Part shown: piece after piece, positions 9,102-16,853 of the stretch | How the letters are laid out: every line of letters starts with the position of its first letter | How positions within the stretch are numbered: position 1 is the stretch's first letter | Assembly: GCF_038235435.1 (NCBI RefSeq) | Contig: NZ_CP151275.1 | Location: forward strand, 3,534,001-3,598,000 | From: Niveibacterium sp. SC-1 | Lineage (GTDB): Bacteria > Pseudomonadota > Gammaproteobacteria > Burkholderiales > Rhodocyclaceae | Direction of reading: 5' to 3' | Length of the DNA: 64,000 nt | Translations under genes and position numbers: made by a program | The notes under the pieces: generated by a model | Database searches by the model: none | Seen by the model: the letters and a program-made list of their open reading frames with translations, nothing else | Told to the model about the DNA's origin: nothing

Positions 9102-10493
9102 ATGGATCAGGATATTGAGCTTCACCCAAGCAGTGGCGAACGCGACCACCTGGGGCACGGCTCCGGCGTGAACTACGCGGCCGCGGCCTGCACATGCGGC
9201 TTCGCGCTGCTCGGCCTGCTGCTCTTCTGGAACAGCGCCTCCGAGCCACTGCTGCCCTGGACGGGATTCATCTTGCTGCATGGCCTGTTGATCTCAGTCC
9301 TGACAGGCTTTGCGGCGTTCCTGGTTGCACTTTACCTGAGCGGTCTGCGCAATCCGCGCATGGCCTTCATTTCGGCCGCCTTCAGCTTCGCCTCCTTCAT
9401 GAGTGCGGCGCATACACTGGCCTACCCCGCCGCCTGGTGGCCGCTGGTTCCGCTCTGGATCGAACCGCACGACGGCCCGTGGATCCGAGCTGCCTGGCAC
9501 GCCGGCTTCGTGCTGACTCTGGGCATTGGCGCACTCGTGCTGCCCTACGTGCCGCCCGAGGTCTCGCGACAGCGCGCGGTGGCCGCGGCGTGGCTATCCC
9601 TGCTGTTGCCGGTGCTTGTCGGCACAGCGCTGATCGCTGCAATCCCCGACGTGCCCCTTGTTGCGCAATCACGTGCCAGCCGGGAAGTCATGTTCGTTTC
9701 CTTCGGCCGGGAAATCCTCATCGGCAGCCACTTGCTCACCCTGCTCGCGTTCGGGCTGCGTGCCCGTCCGCTGAGTTCGCTCAAGGTCTGGCTGGCGGCC
9801 TCGGCCTTCCTATCGCTGGTCTCGGTGGTTCTGCTCATCCATGCGCAAACCCGCTTCGCCGCGGGGTGGTACGCGGCCGCGGGGCTGCAGATCGTCGCGG
9901 CGCTTGCCTTCCTGGCCGCCCTCCTGTGGGAGTTCCACTTCATGTTCCGCCAGGTCTCGGCAGCCAATGTGAGCCTGCGCGACATGGCGACACAGGACGG
10001 GCTCACAGGGCTGCTCAACCGCCGCGCCTACGACACGCGGATCGCCCGCGAACTTGCCCGGGCGCGCCGCGACGGCTCGCCGCTGGCCCTGCTCGTGATC
10101 GACATCGATTTTTTCAAGTCCTACAACGACAGCTTCGGCCACGCCGCAGGCGACCAGTGCATCCGGCGCGTGGCCCGCAGCCTGCGCGCCTGTGCGCGAC
10201 GCCCGGGTGACCTGGTGGCACGCTACGGCGGAGAAGAGTTCGTGATGATCCTGCCCGACACGCCCGTCGACGGCGCGGTGCAGATCGCCGAGGACGTCTG
10301 CCGCCACATCCGCAAGAAGCGGATTCCAGCGGCCAAGTCGGTGTTCGGCAATGTGGTGACGGTCAGCGTGGGCGTTGCTGTGACGGACGCAGAAGTACGC
10401 GAGGATGCGCATGCGCTGTTCGAGGCCGCGGACGCCGCGCTCTATACCGCCAAGCAGACGGGGCGCAACCGGGTCGTTCTCGGAAATACCTGA
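9102..10493 (+). CDS. Membrane-anchored diguanylate cyclase (MASE4-like sensor plus GGDEF)
   Basis: Predicted to make cyclic di-GMP from two GTP at the inner membrane. The 463-aa protein starts at the ATG at 9102; the frame is open upstream to 8766, but that part overlaps the divergent ClC gene. Residues about 20-285 hold some eight hydrophobic helices resembling a MASE4 sensor domain. A GGDEF domain follows (about 295-460), with DGLTGLLNRRAYD, the catalytic GGEEF and an upstream inhibitory site RPGD placed five residues before it. The enzyme should therefore be active and product-inhibited. It stands alone, and a hairpin at 10547 lies downstream. Confidence 0.9.
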   Translation: MDQDIELHPSSGERDHLGHGSGVNYAAAACTCGFALLGLLLFWNSASEPLLPWTGFILLHGLLISVLTGFAAFLVALYLSGLRNPRMAFISAAFSFASFMSAAHTLAYPAAWWPLVPLWIEPHDGPWIRAAWHAGFVLTLGIGALVLPYVPPEVSRQRAVAAAWLSLLLPVLVGTALIAAIPDVPLVAQSRASREVMFVSFGREILIGSHLLTLLAFGLRARPLSSLKVWLAASAFLSLVSVVLLIHAQTRFAAGWYAAAGLQIVAALAFLAALLWEFHFMFRQVSAANVSLRDMATQDGLTGLLNRRAYDTRIARELARARRDGSPLALLVIDIDFFKSYNDSFGHAAGDQCIRRVARSLRACARRPGDLVARYGGEEFVMILPDTPVDGAVQIAEDVCRHIRKKRIPAAKSVFGNVVTVSVGVAVTDAEVREDAHALFEAADAALYTAKQTGRNRVVLGNT

Positions 10494-10531
10494 GAATGAC
10501 TTGGGAACGCCGCGGCTCGGGAACTGTCGGT

Positions 10532-10563
10532 CAATAGAAAAACAAAATGCCGCAATGCGGCAT
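10532..10563 (-). terminator. Intrinsic terminator for minus-strand transcription
   Basis: On the minus strand a 7-bp perfect stem ATGCCGC/GCGGCAT with a 3-base loop is followed by TTTTGTTTTTCT. It lies downstream of the small ORF at 10692-10790 and tail-to-tail with the diguanylate cyclase gene. The plus-strand side has no T-run. Confidence 0.65.
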
Positions 10564-10654
10564 CTGAATCGACTCGGGTCTTGCTGATTACCTCATTCGT
10601 TTCTTCTATTGCCTGCGCATTCGCATTTGCAATTGAATCGATGAATTGAGGCGA

Positions 10655-10678
10655 GGCTCCGGTGTTGCCGCCGGAGCC
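10655..10678. other. GC-rich inverted repeat downstream of the small ORF
   Basis: GGCTCCGG and CCGGAGCC form an 8-bp perfect stem around an 8-base loop, 14 bases beyond the stop of the 32-codon ORF. There is no T-run on either strand, so it is more likely an mRNA-stabilising or attenuating hairpin than a terminator. Confidence 0.4.
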
Positions 10679-10691
10679 CTTCACGCCGGCA

Positions 10692-10790
10692 TTACGACTG
10701 CTCTTCGTTTTGCGTCTTTTCGCGCAGCTCCTCGAGCAGCGGCCAACCGGAAAGAAGCGTCGCGGACATGATGAAAGAGATAAGTGCCAT
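10692..10790 (-). CDS. Small ORF, 32 aa, unknown
   Basis: A 32-codon frame from ATG at 10790 to TAA, too short for ordinary gene calling. Support comes from its signals. AGGAGA lies 7 bases before the ATG. A promoter with TTGCGT and TAAAGT spaced 17 bases lies upstream (10836-10864), and an intrinsic terminator lies downstream at 10532-10563. The peptide begins with a short hydrophobic stretch (MALISFIMSATLLSGWPLL) followed by a charged tail (EELREKTQNEEQS), which fits a membrane-associated microprotein. I do not recognise it. The surrounding 400 bases are more AT-rich than the flanking genes. The transcript could instead be a small regulatory RNA. Confidence 0.45.
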   Translation of the reverse strand: MALISFIMSATLLSGWPLLEELREKTQNEEQS

Positions 10791-10809
10791 GATGTGTTCT
10801 CCTGTCTGG

Positions 10810-10837
10810 GTTCAATTACGTTTCGCTGTGATTGAAC
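10810..10837. promoter_or_regulatory. Inverted repeat GTTCAAT/ATTGAAC at the small-ORF promoter
   Basis: A perfect 7-bp inverted repeat with a 14-base centre runs from the minus-strand -10 hexamer into the 5' leader of the small ORF. It could be an operator or an RNA hairpin just before the ribosome-binding site. Confidence 0.4.
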
Positions 10838-10879
10838 TTTACGCCGCGATTTGCTGCGACGCAAAAACACTTTTATATT
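10836..10879. promoter_or_regulatory. Overlapping divergent promoters
   Basis: Minus strand: -35 TTGCGT (10859-10864), 17 bases, -10 TAAAGT (10836-10841), driving the 32-codon ORF. Plus strand: -35 TTGCTG (10851-10856), 17 bases, -10 TATATT (10874-10879), driving the GNAT gene whose GTG is at 10909. The two promoters overlap, so transcription from one should interfere with the other. Confidence 0.55.
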
Positions 10880-10908
10880 GAATCACCAGACTTATTGATC
10901 GCCGCCCC

Positions 10909-12075
10909 GTGGCCCGATTTCTTGTTCACCCGCGCATCAGCGACATACCGGCCACATCCTGGGACGCCCTGACCGCGGGACAGCCTTTCATGCGCCACGC
11001 CTATCTCGCCGCACTGGAAGAGACCGGCTGCGTCGGCGAGGGCAGCGGCTGGCATCCCTTGCATGCCGCGCTGTGGGAAGGCGATTCGCTGCGCGCAGCG
11101 ATGCCGCTCTATCTCAAGCAGCATTCCTGGGGCGAATACGTGTTCGACTGGGCCTGGGCCGAGGCTTTCGAACGCCACGGGATCGCCTACTACCCCAAAG
11201 CCCTCTGCGCCGTACCCTTTGCGCCCGTACCCGGCGCGCGCCTGTTGGGCGCAGACGAAGATGCCCGCGACCTGCTCGCGCAGGTGCTTGCCTTCTGCCG
11301 CGAACAGGGCCTGAGCTCCATGCACCTGCTCTTCCCGGAAGCCCGTGACCTCGCCCTGGGCGAATCCCTGGGCATGCAACGCCGCGAAGGCCTGCAATTT
11401 CATTGGCACAGTGCCGGCGAATCGGACTTCGAAGGTTTCCTCGCACGCCTGAACCACGAGAAACGCAAGAAGATCCGCCAGGAGCGGCGCAAGCTTGGCG
11501 AGGCCGGAGTCAGCCTGCGCTGGCTGGAAGGTGCCGCCATCGCGCCCGAGCACTGGGCCTTCATGGAGCGCTGCTACCGCACCACGTATGCGCTGCATGG
11601 CTCCTCGCCCTATCTCAACCTGGACTTCTTCCTGCAACTGGGCGCGCAGTTGCCCGAACACTGCGTCCTGGTGCTCGCCGAGCGCGATTCACGGCCGATC
11701 GCCGCAAGCCTGATGCTGCGCGATGCGACGGCGCTCTACGGTCGCTATTGGGGCGCGGTGGAGCATGTTCCCGGCTTGCACTTCGAGGCCTGCTACTACC
11801 AGGGCATTGCCTACGCGATCGCGCGAGGCCTGCACCGCTTCGAAGGCGGCGCGCAGGGCGAGCACAAACTCGCGCGCGGCATGGAGGCCGTGCGCACGCA
11901 TTCCCTGCACTGGATTGCCGATCGCGCCTTCGCGGACGCCATCGGCCGCTATCTGGAGCGGGAACGCGAAGGTGTGGGGGCCGCGATCGACGAACTGCAG
12001 GAGCGCAGCCCCTTCAAGGCGACCGCACCCGCGCTTTCGCCCACACCTCCGCCTCCACCGCCGCCCGAAGCTTGA
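10909..12075 (+). CDS. COG3146/DUF482 GNAT-like N-acyltransferase
   Basis: A 388-aa protein of the family once called peptidogalycan biosynthesis protein (PF04339), which has a FemAB-like double GNAT fold. Characteristic stretches are QPFMRHAYLAALEETGC near the N-terminus, the basic NHEKRKKIRQERRKL (about 184-198) and FEGGAQGEHKLARG (about 311-324). The start is a GTG, supported by a matching promoter upstream and by similarity from residue 2. The C-terminus is a proline run (PTPPPPPPPEA). The true substrate of the family is not established. The stop codon lies in a 13-base tandem repeat. Confidence 0.85.
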   Translation: MARFLVHPRISDIPATSWDALTAGQPFMRHAYLAALEETGCVGEGSGWHPLHAALWEGDSLRAAMPLYLKQHSWGEYVFDWAWAEAFERHGIAYYPKALCAVPFAPVPGARLLGADEDARDLLAQVLAFCREQGLSSMHLLFPEARDLALGESLGMQRREGLQFHWHSAGESDFEGFLARLNHEKRKKIRQERRKLGEAGVSLRWLEGAAIAPEHWAFMERCYRTTYALHGSSPYLNLDFFLQLGAQLPEHCVLVLAERDSRPIAASLMLRDATALYGRYWGAVEHVPGLHFEACYYQGIAYAIARGLHRFEGGAQGEHKLARGMEAVRTHSLHWIADRAFADAIGRYLEREREGVGAAIDELQERSPFKATAPALSPTPPPPPPPEA

Positions 12076-12104
12076 GCCCTGGCCTTGAGCCCTGGCCTTG
12101 AGCC
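12072..12104. repeat. Short tandem repeat, 13-base unit
   Basis: TTGAGCCCTGGCC occurs twice in tandem and is followed by TTGAGCC, filling the whole gap between two convergent genes. The first unit contains the stop codon of the GNAT gene. Confidence 0.9.
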
Positions 12105-12941
12105 TCAGCGCTTGCGGCGCGCGGCCGCCGCGGCTTCCAGGCTCGCCAGTTCCGCCTCCGAGAAGCCCGCCGCCAGACGCGCCTCGCGATTGAACGGCGG
12201 TTTGGGCGGCGGCGCTTCGAAGCGCTCGATCATGTCGCGGTAGGTCGCCTCCGGCTCGAGCCCGCGCTGGGCGCAAGAGACGCGGAACCAGTAGTCGCCA
12301 ATTGCCACATGGCCGATCTCGTCGCGCAGGATGATGTCCAGCACCGCGATCGTCGCCTCGTCCCCCACCGCACGGAGCTTGGCGATGATCGGCGGCGTCG
12401 CGTCCAGGCCGCGCGCTTCGAGCACGCGCGGCACCAGGGCCATGCGCGCGCAGAGATCGGCATCGGTTTTCACGGCCATTTCCCACAGCCCGTTGTGCGC
12501 AGGGAAGTCGCCGTAGGCATGTTCCAGCGCATCGAGCCGCTCGCACACCAGGCCGAAGTGATAGGCCTCTTCCGCGGCGACCTTGACCCAGTCCGCGGCG
12601 AAGCGCTCCGGCATCTCCGGGAAACGGGCGACGCAGTCGAGCGCGAGGTTGATGGCGTTGAATTCGATGTGGGCGATCGCGTGCAGCAGGGCCGCATGGC
12701 CCTCCGGCGTGAAGGGCGAGCGGCGCGGCACGGCATCCGCGGCCACCAGCGCGGGTCGCTCGGGACGCCCCGGCGTTTCGATCCGCGGCAGCGCGGCAGC
12801 ACCGCTACCCGCGCGAGCCAGTCGGCCGGCACACCATTCTTCCGCCAGGCGCGCGGTGAGGCGGCACTTTTCGGCCGGATCTGCGCACATCAACGCGGCA
12901 AAGGCGGCGGATTCGAGGGTGGGCGCAAATGAGGCGGACAT
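12105..12941 (-). CDS. DUF455 ferritin-like protein
   Basis: A 278-aa protein of the DUF455 (COG2833) family, related to ferritin-like di-iron proteins. The metal-binding helices are visible as AHIEFNAINLALD (about 88-100), AAEEAYHFGLV (about 121-131) and ILRDEIGHVAIGD (about 204-216), giving the Glu/His set of a carboxylate-bridged di-iron site. Length and motif order fit the family. No biochemical role is established; a redox or hydroxylase function is a guess. It is convergent with the GNAT gene and followed by the tandem repeat. Confidence 0.85.
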   Translation of the reverse strand: MSASFAPTLESAAFAALMCADPAEKCRLTARLAEEWCAGRLARAGSGAAALPRIETPGRPERPALVAADAVPRRSPFTPEGHAALLHAIAHIEFNAINLALDCVARFPEMPERFAADWVKVAAEEAYHFGLVCERLDALEHAYGDFPAHNGLWEMAVKTDADLCARMALVPRVLEARGLDATPPIIAKLRAVGDEATIAVLDIILRDEIGHVAIGDYWFRVSCAQRGLEPEATYRDMIERFEAPPPKPPFNREARLAAGFSEAELASLEAAAAARRKR

Positions 12942-13033
12942 TGTGCGAGCAAGGAAGGCAGGCGCGCGATTAGACGTCGCCCAGCCCCGGCACGCAAGCA
13001 GGCGGGACGCGTGGGGAGCAAGGAACGCAGGCA

Positions 13034-13059
13034 GAAAAAACCCCGCGCAAGGGCGGGGT
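13034..13059 (-). terminator. Intrinsic terminator downstream of the YqhD-type gene
   Basis: On the minus strand ACCCCGC/GCGGGGT forms a strong stem around a 6-base loop and is followed by TTTTTT. It lies about 65 bases after the stop of the alcohol dehydrogenase gene. Confidence 0.85.
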
Positions 13060-13123
13060 CGGAAGGCGATGGCGGCCGCGTGGGTTCGGCCGCCACCGAG
13101 GGAGATTGAAGCTGCCGCCGCGA

Positions 13124-14278
13124 TCAGCGCGCCAGCTCGAGTACCTTGCGCGAGAGCTCCAGCGTCAGGTCGCCGCGCTCACCCAGCTTGGCACCACCGT
13201 GCTCGACCAGCTTGGCGAGCATGGTGTCGAAGGCCGGATCGGCAATGCCGTAGTCGGCGAAGCGCGTCTTCACCTGCATGGACTCGAAGAACGCGCGGGT
13301 CTTCTCGATAGCGCCATCGATACGCGCGTCCTCGCTGCCGTCACGCAGCCCCCATACGCGCTCGGCATATTGCAGAAGCTTCGCACGTTTGCCTTCGCGG
13401 CGCACGCGCAACATCGCGGGCAGCACGATAGCCAGGGTCTGGGCGTGGTCCAGGCCGTGACGGGCGGTGATCTCGTGGCCGATGGCGTGCGTGGCCCAGT
13501 CCTGCGGCACGCCCACGCCGATGAGGCCATTGAGCGCCATGGTCGCGGCCCACATCACGTTGGCGCGAACGGCGTAGTTCTGCGGTTCGGCCAGCGCACG
13601 CGGACCTTCCTCGATCAGGGTGAGCAGGATGCCTTCGGCGAAGCGGTCCTGGATCTTCGCGTCGGCCGGGAAGGTCATGTACTGCTCCATCACGTGCACG
13701 AAGGCGTCCACCACGCCGTTGCCGACCTGGCGCGGCGGCAGCGAATAGGTGGTGAGCGGATCGAGCACCGCGAAGCGCGGGAAGACCTGCGGGCTGAGGA
13801 AGGCGAGCTTGTCACCGGTCTCGCTGCGCGAGATCACGGCCGCCGTGTTCGATTCGGAGCCCGTCGCCGGCAGGGTCAGCACTGCGCCGATCGGCAGCGC
13901 GGATTCGACTGCGGCGCCCTTGGAGAGGATGTCCCAGGGCTCGCCCTTGAAAGGCACGGCCGCGGCGATGAACTTGGTGCCATCCAGCACCGAGCCGCCG
14001 CCGACGGCGAGCAGGTAGTCGATGCCCTGCTCGCGGATCAGCGCCACGGCTTTCATCAAGGTTTCGTAGGTCGGATTCGGCTCGATGCCGCCGAATTTCA
14101 TGACGGTACGGCCGGCCAGCGCGGCGTCGACCTGGTCCATCACGCCGTTCTTGAAGACGGAGCCGCCGCCATAGGTGATCAGCACCTTGGCCGAAGCCGG
14201 GATCTCGGCGGCCACGGCCTTGATCTGCCCTTCGCCGAAGATCACCCGCACCGGGTTGTGGAAAGTGAAGTTGTCCAT
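13124..14278 (-). CDS. yqhD: YqhD-type NADPH-dependent alcohol/aldehyde dehydrogenase
   Basis: Iron/zinc-type (group III) alcohol dehydrogenase, 384 aa, expected to reduce short-chain and lipid-peroxidation aldehydes in the cytoplasm. The N-terminus MDNFTFHNPVRVIFGEGQI, GGIEPNPTYETLM and LLAVGGGSVLDGTKFIAAA closely follow E. coli YqhD. Metal ligands are visible in DAFVHVMEQY and in WATHAIGHEITARHGLDH. GGGS in place of GGGD near residue 40 fits NADPH use. ATG 14278 was preferred to the GTG three codons upstream because AAGGGG lies 8 bases before it. It is divergent from a second reductase and ends at a strong terminator. Confidence 0.93.
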   Translation of the reverse strand: MDNFTFHNPVRVIFGEGQIKAVAAEIPASAKVLITYGGGSVFKNGVMDQVDAALAGRTVMKFGGIEPNPTYETLMKAVALIREQGIDYLLAVGGGSVLDGTKFIAAAVPFKGEPWDILSKGAAVESALPIGAVLTLPATGSESNTAAVISRSETGDKLAFLSPQVFPRFAVLDPLTTYSLPPRQVGNGVVDAFVHVMEQYMTFPADAKIQDRFAEGILLTLIEEGPRALAEPQNYAVRANVMWAATMALNGLIGVGVPQDWATHAIGHEITARHGLDHAQTLAIVLPAMLRVRREGKRAKLLQYAERVWGLRDGSEDARIDGAIEKTRAFFESMQVKTRFADYGIADPAFDTMLAKLVEHGGAKLGERGDLTLELSRKVLELAR

Positions 14279-14476
14279 CGAGCGCACCCCTTAGATGTGA
14301 TGTCCGCGCGGCTCTGCAACGAGAACAGCGCGAACGTAATCGTTTTCTTCAGCTGTGGATTGTAGCGCGCCAAGTCTGCGCGAATGGTTTCAGATTGACT
14401 GTCGCGAAACCGGCACGTGGCGATGAGGCAGTCGGGTAGCTAGATTGGAGTTCGGACTTCCAGAGGAGCAATGCAT

Positions 14477-15493
14477 ATGAGCAGCGGCGCGCAGTTCCAC
14501 GCATGGGCAGCCAAAGGCCAGGGTCAGGCACTCGAAGCCTTCGATTTCGATCCGGGCCCGCTGGGCGACGAGGAAGTCGAGATCGAGGTCGAGCACTGCG
14601 GCATCTGCCATTCGGATCTCTCCATGATCGACAACGAATGGGGCTTCACCCGCTACCCCTTCGTGCCCGGCCATGAGGCGGTCGGCCGCGTCGTGACGGT
14701 CGGCGCCCGCGCCAAGGGGCTCAAGGCCGGGCAACGCGTGGGCGTGGGCTGGAACCGCGGCAGTTGCATGCATTGCCACCAGTGCATCGGCGGCGACCAT
14801 CACCTTTGCGGCAGCGTGGAAGGCACTATCGTCGGCCGCCATGGCGCCTTCGCCAATCGCATCCGCGCGCACTGGGCCTGGGCGATTCCGCTGCCCGAAG
14901 GCCTGGCCGCGGCCGATGCCGGACCACTCTTCTGCGGCGGCATCACGGTCTTCAGCCCCATCGTGATCCACGGCATCAAACCGACGCAGCGCGTCGGCGT
15001 CGTCGGCATCGGTGGCCTGGGTCACATGGCAATCCGCTTCCTCGACGCCTGGGGCTGCGAGGTCACCGCTTTCACGTCGTCGGAGAAGAAGCGCGACGAA
15101 GCCATCGCCCTGGGCGCCGACCATGTGGTACCCAGCACCGACAGCGCCGCGCTCGCGAAGATCGCGGGCAGCCTGGATCTCATCCTGGTGACGGTGAATG
15201 TGGCGCTCGACTGGCAGGCCTATATCAACGCCCTGGCGCCCCGCGGCCGGCTGCACGTCGTCGGCGCCGTGCTCGAACCGATCCCGGTGTCGATCTTCAG
15301 TCTCATGGGCGGGCAGAAGAGTCTCTCCAGCTCACCGACCGGCTCGCCCGCGACCATCGCCGAAATGCTCGCCTTCTGCGCGCACCACGACATCCGTCCG
15401 CAGACCGAGCACTTCCCGATGAGCAAGGTGAATGACGCCCTCCAGCACTTGCGCGACGGCAAGGCGCGCTATCGCATCGTGCTGGACGTCTGA
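14477..15493 (+). CDS. Zinc-dependent aldehyde reductase (Ahr/YahK type)
   Basis: Medium-chain dehydrogenase, 338 aa, cytoplasmic and NAD(P)H-dependent. The catalytic zinc site is CGICHSDL with GHE in PFVPGHEAVG. The structural zinc site CMHCHQCIGGDHHLC keeps the CX2CX2CX7C spacing. The nucleotide-binding loop is VGVVGIGGLGHMAI, as in cinnamyl-alcohol-type and Ahr/YahK enzymes. Of two in-frame ATGs, the one at 14477 has GGAG at 8 bases, while the one at 14471 is too close to it. It is divergent from yqhD over 198 bases, so both may respond to aldehydes through that region. The exact substrate is not deducible. Confidence 0.87.
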   Translation: MSSGAQFHAWAAKGQGQALEAFDFDPGPLGDEEVEIEVEHCGICHSDLSMIDNEWGFTRYPFVPGHEAVGRVVTVGARAKGLKAGQRVGVGWNRGSCMHCHQCIGGDHHLCGSVEGTIVGRHGAFANRIRAHWAWAIPLPEGLAAADAGPLFCGGITVFSPIVIHGIKPTQRVGVVGIGGLGHMAIRFLDAWGCEVTAFTSSEKKRDEAIALGADHVVPSTDSAALAKIAGSLDLILVTVNVALDWQAYINALAPRGRLHVVGAVLEPIPVSIFSLMGGQKSLSSSPTGSPATIAEMLAFCAHHDIRPQTEHFPMSKVNDALQHLRDGKARYRIVLDV

Positions 15494-15576
15494 AGGCCGC
15501 TGCGCACGCCCCGGGGCAGATCGGCCAGGCCGTCGTGGCCGGGCCGCCCCGGCCTCCGCACTCCGATGGAAATCCC

Positions 15577-16341
15577 CTAGGGGCAATACATCGGCACCAG
15601 CACCATGTGGCCGGGCCCCTGCCCCGGCGCCGAGAGGAGCACGTTCGGCTGGAAGCCCCTAATGCATAGGGGGCCGGCCTCGGTCTTGAGCCGGTAGAGC
15701 ATGCTCCCATCGGCCTGCGGCTCGACCGACTCTTCGCGGATCTTCACCGGCCGGCCGAAGCGCTTCTCAAGCGCGATCGCGACCGCGTTGCGGGACGCAG
15801 GCGTGAGTGGCTCGCGCAGGTGATCGCGCTTGGGGTCGAGGTGAAGCTCCTGTCTGTCCATTTCGCGCGTGACGCCCTGCATCGAGGCAATCGAATCCGC
15901 GGCAAGTTCGCGGCCCGACGGCCTGGCCGGAGGCTGGGGCGGGATCGTCTCTGGCGCGGGCTCGGGCTGCGCGGGCGCCGCGCTCGGCCCAGGCGCGGGG
16001 CGCGCGCGGTTCGACACGGCCGGCCGTGCCGGAGCATTCGAGCGTGAGGCCGGCTCCGGAGCGCGTGCCGGCGGAAGAGGTGCAGGCGCCCGCGCGTGCG
16101 GCGCCTCGCGCAGCAGGACGGAAAAGCGAGCCGGCCCTTCGGCCTCGAACGGTCTGAAGCCGCGCTGGACCAGCAGCAAGGCATGCAAGAGAAGGGAGAC
16201 CAGCACCGCAAGCGCAAGGCGCCCGCGCCAGCCCGTCGGCAGCGCCTTACCGGGAGCGAAGGCCGCTCCGACCACGCCGGCGGGGAGCGCGACCGCACCG
16301 ACGCACATCCCGGCCCGAACCGGCTCGGGCGGCGGATTCAT
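15577..16341 (-). CDS. Proline-rich protein with TonB-like N-terminal anchor, unknown
   Basis: A 254-aa protein with one hydrophobic helix (LALAVLVSLLLHALLLV, about 42-58) preceded by basic residues, then a long Pro/Ala linker (about 75-150) and a compact C-terminal domain (about 180-254). The helix contains a His followed by small residues, as in TonB anchors, and the linker could span the periplasm. The C-terminus lacks a recognisable TonB fold signature and ends VLVPMYCP. Two C-terminal Cys could form a disulphide. I do not recognise a family. The downstream half is well composed, supporting a real gene. Confidence 0.65.
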   Translation of the reverse strand: MNPPPEPVRAGMCVGAVALPAGVVGAAFAPGKALPTGWRGRLALAVLVSLLLHALLLVQRGFRPFEAEGPARFSVLLREAPHARAPAPLPPARAPEPASRSNAPARPAVSNRARPAPGPSAAPAQPEPAPETIPPQPPARPSGRELAADSIASMQGVTREMDRQELHLDPKRDHLREPLTPASRNAVAIALEKRFGRPVKIREESVEPQADGSMLYRLKTEAGPLCIRGFQPNVLLSAPGQGPGHMVLVPMYCP

Positions 16342-16384
16342 TCAAGCCTTCTCAGGCAAGGTCGCGCTGCCCGGACGCGGCGGC

Positions 16385-16801
16385 TCAGCCGCCGCGGCTT
16401 GCCGCCGCCAGTTCGGCCTGGATCGCCCGCGACAGGTTGAGCACCCAGTTGTTGTAGTTGTGGTGGATCTGGCTGCCGTCGTAGTCCAGGTTGGAACTCG
16501 ACACGTAACGGATGCTGTAGGCACGGGTCGAGTAAGGGATCTGCACCGCTGCGCTGTGGTTGCGCACCGTGATGCTGGCTTCCACCAGGCCGGGCTGCAC
16601 GCTGCGGCACAGCCAGCCCTTCTTCTGCGCGCCCGCCACGATGGCGCGCTCGATCTCGGCGAGGCTCAGCTCGCCGCCGCCGTTGCGGGTCGGAACGAGC
16701 TGGTCCTGGACGTTGAGCACGGGATCGGTGACGCAGGCCGCGAGCATCAGCACCAAAGCCGCAATCGACCACACGGAAAACCACCGCTTCACTTGCTTCA
16801 T
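16385..16801 (-). CDS. Lipoprotein, unknown
   Basis: A 138-aa predicted lipoprotein. The N-terminus MKQVKRWFSVWSIAALVLMLAAC ends in a LAAC lipobox with Cys at residue 23. The ATG at 16801 has GGAGGAGG close upstream, which decides the start. The mature part has no domain I can name; it contains a repeated theme of alternating polar and aromatic residues (SIRYVSSSNLDYDGSQIHH) compatible with beta structure. It lies between the proline-rich gene and mnmA, same strand, with 52 bases separating it from mnmA. Confidence 0.75.
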   Translation of the reverse strand: MKQVKRWFSVWSIAALVLMLAACVTDPVLNVQDQLVPTRNGGGELSLAEIERAIVAGAQKKGWLCRSVQPGLVEASITVRNHSAAVQIPYSTRAYSIRYVSSSNLDYDGSQIHHNYNNWVLNLSRAIQAELAAASRGG

Positions 16802-16853
16802 GGAGCCTCCTCCTTCGCAAAGAACACGGAGCGTGCAGCCTCCGAGGTGTCGC

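Noticed and set aside
10442..10870. 142-codon minus-strand frame around the small ORF
   Set aside because: No ribosome site at its start; it runs through the terminator and into the diguanylate cyclase gene. The 32-codon frame with AGGAGA is better supported.
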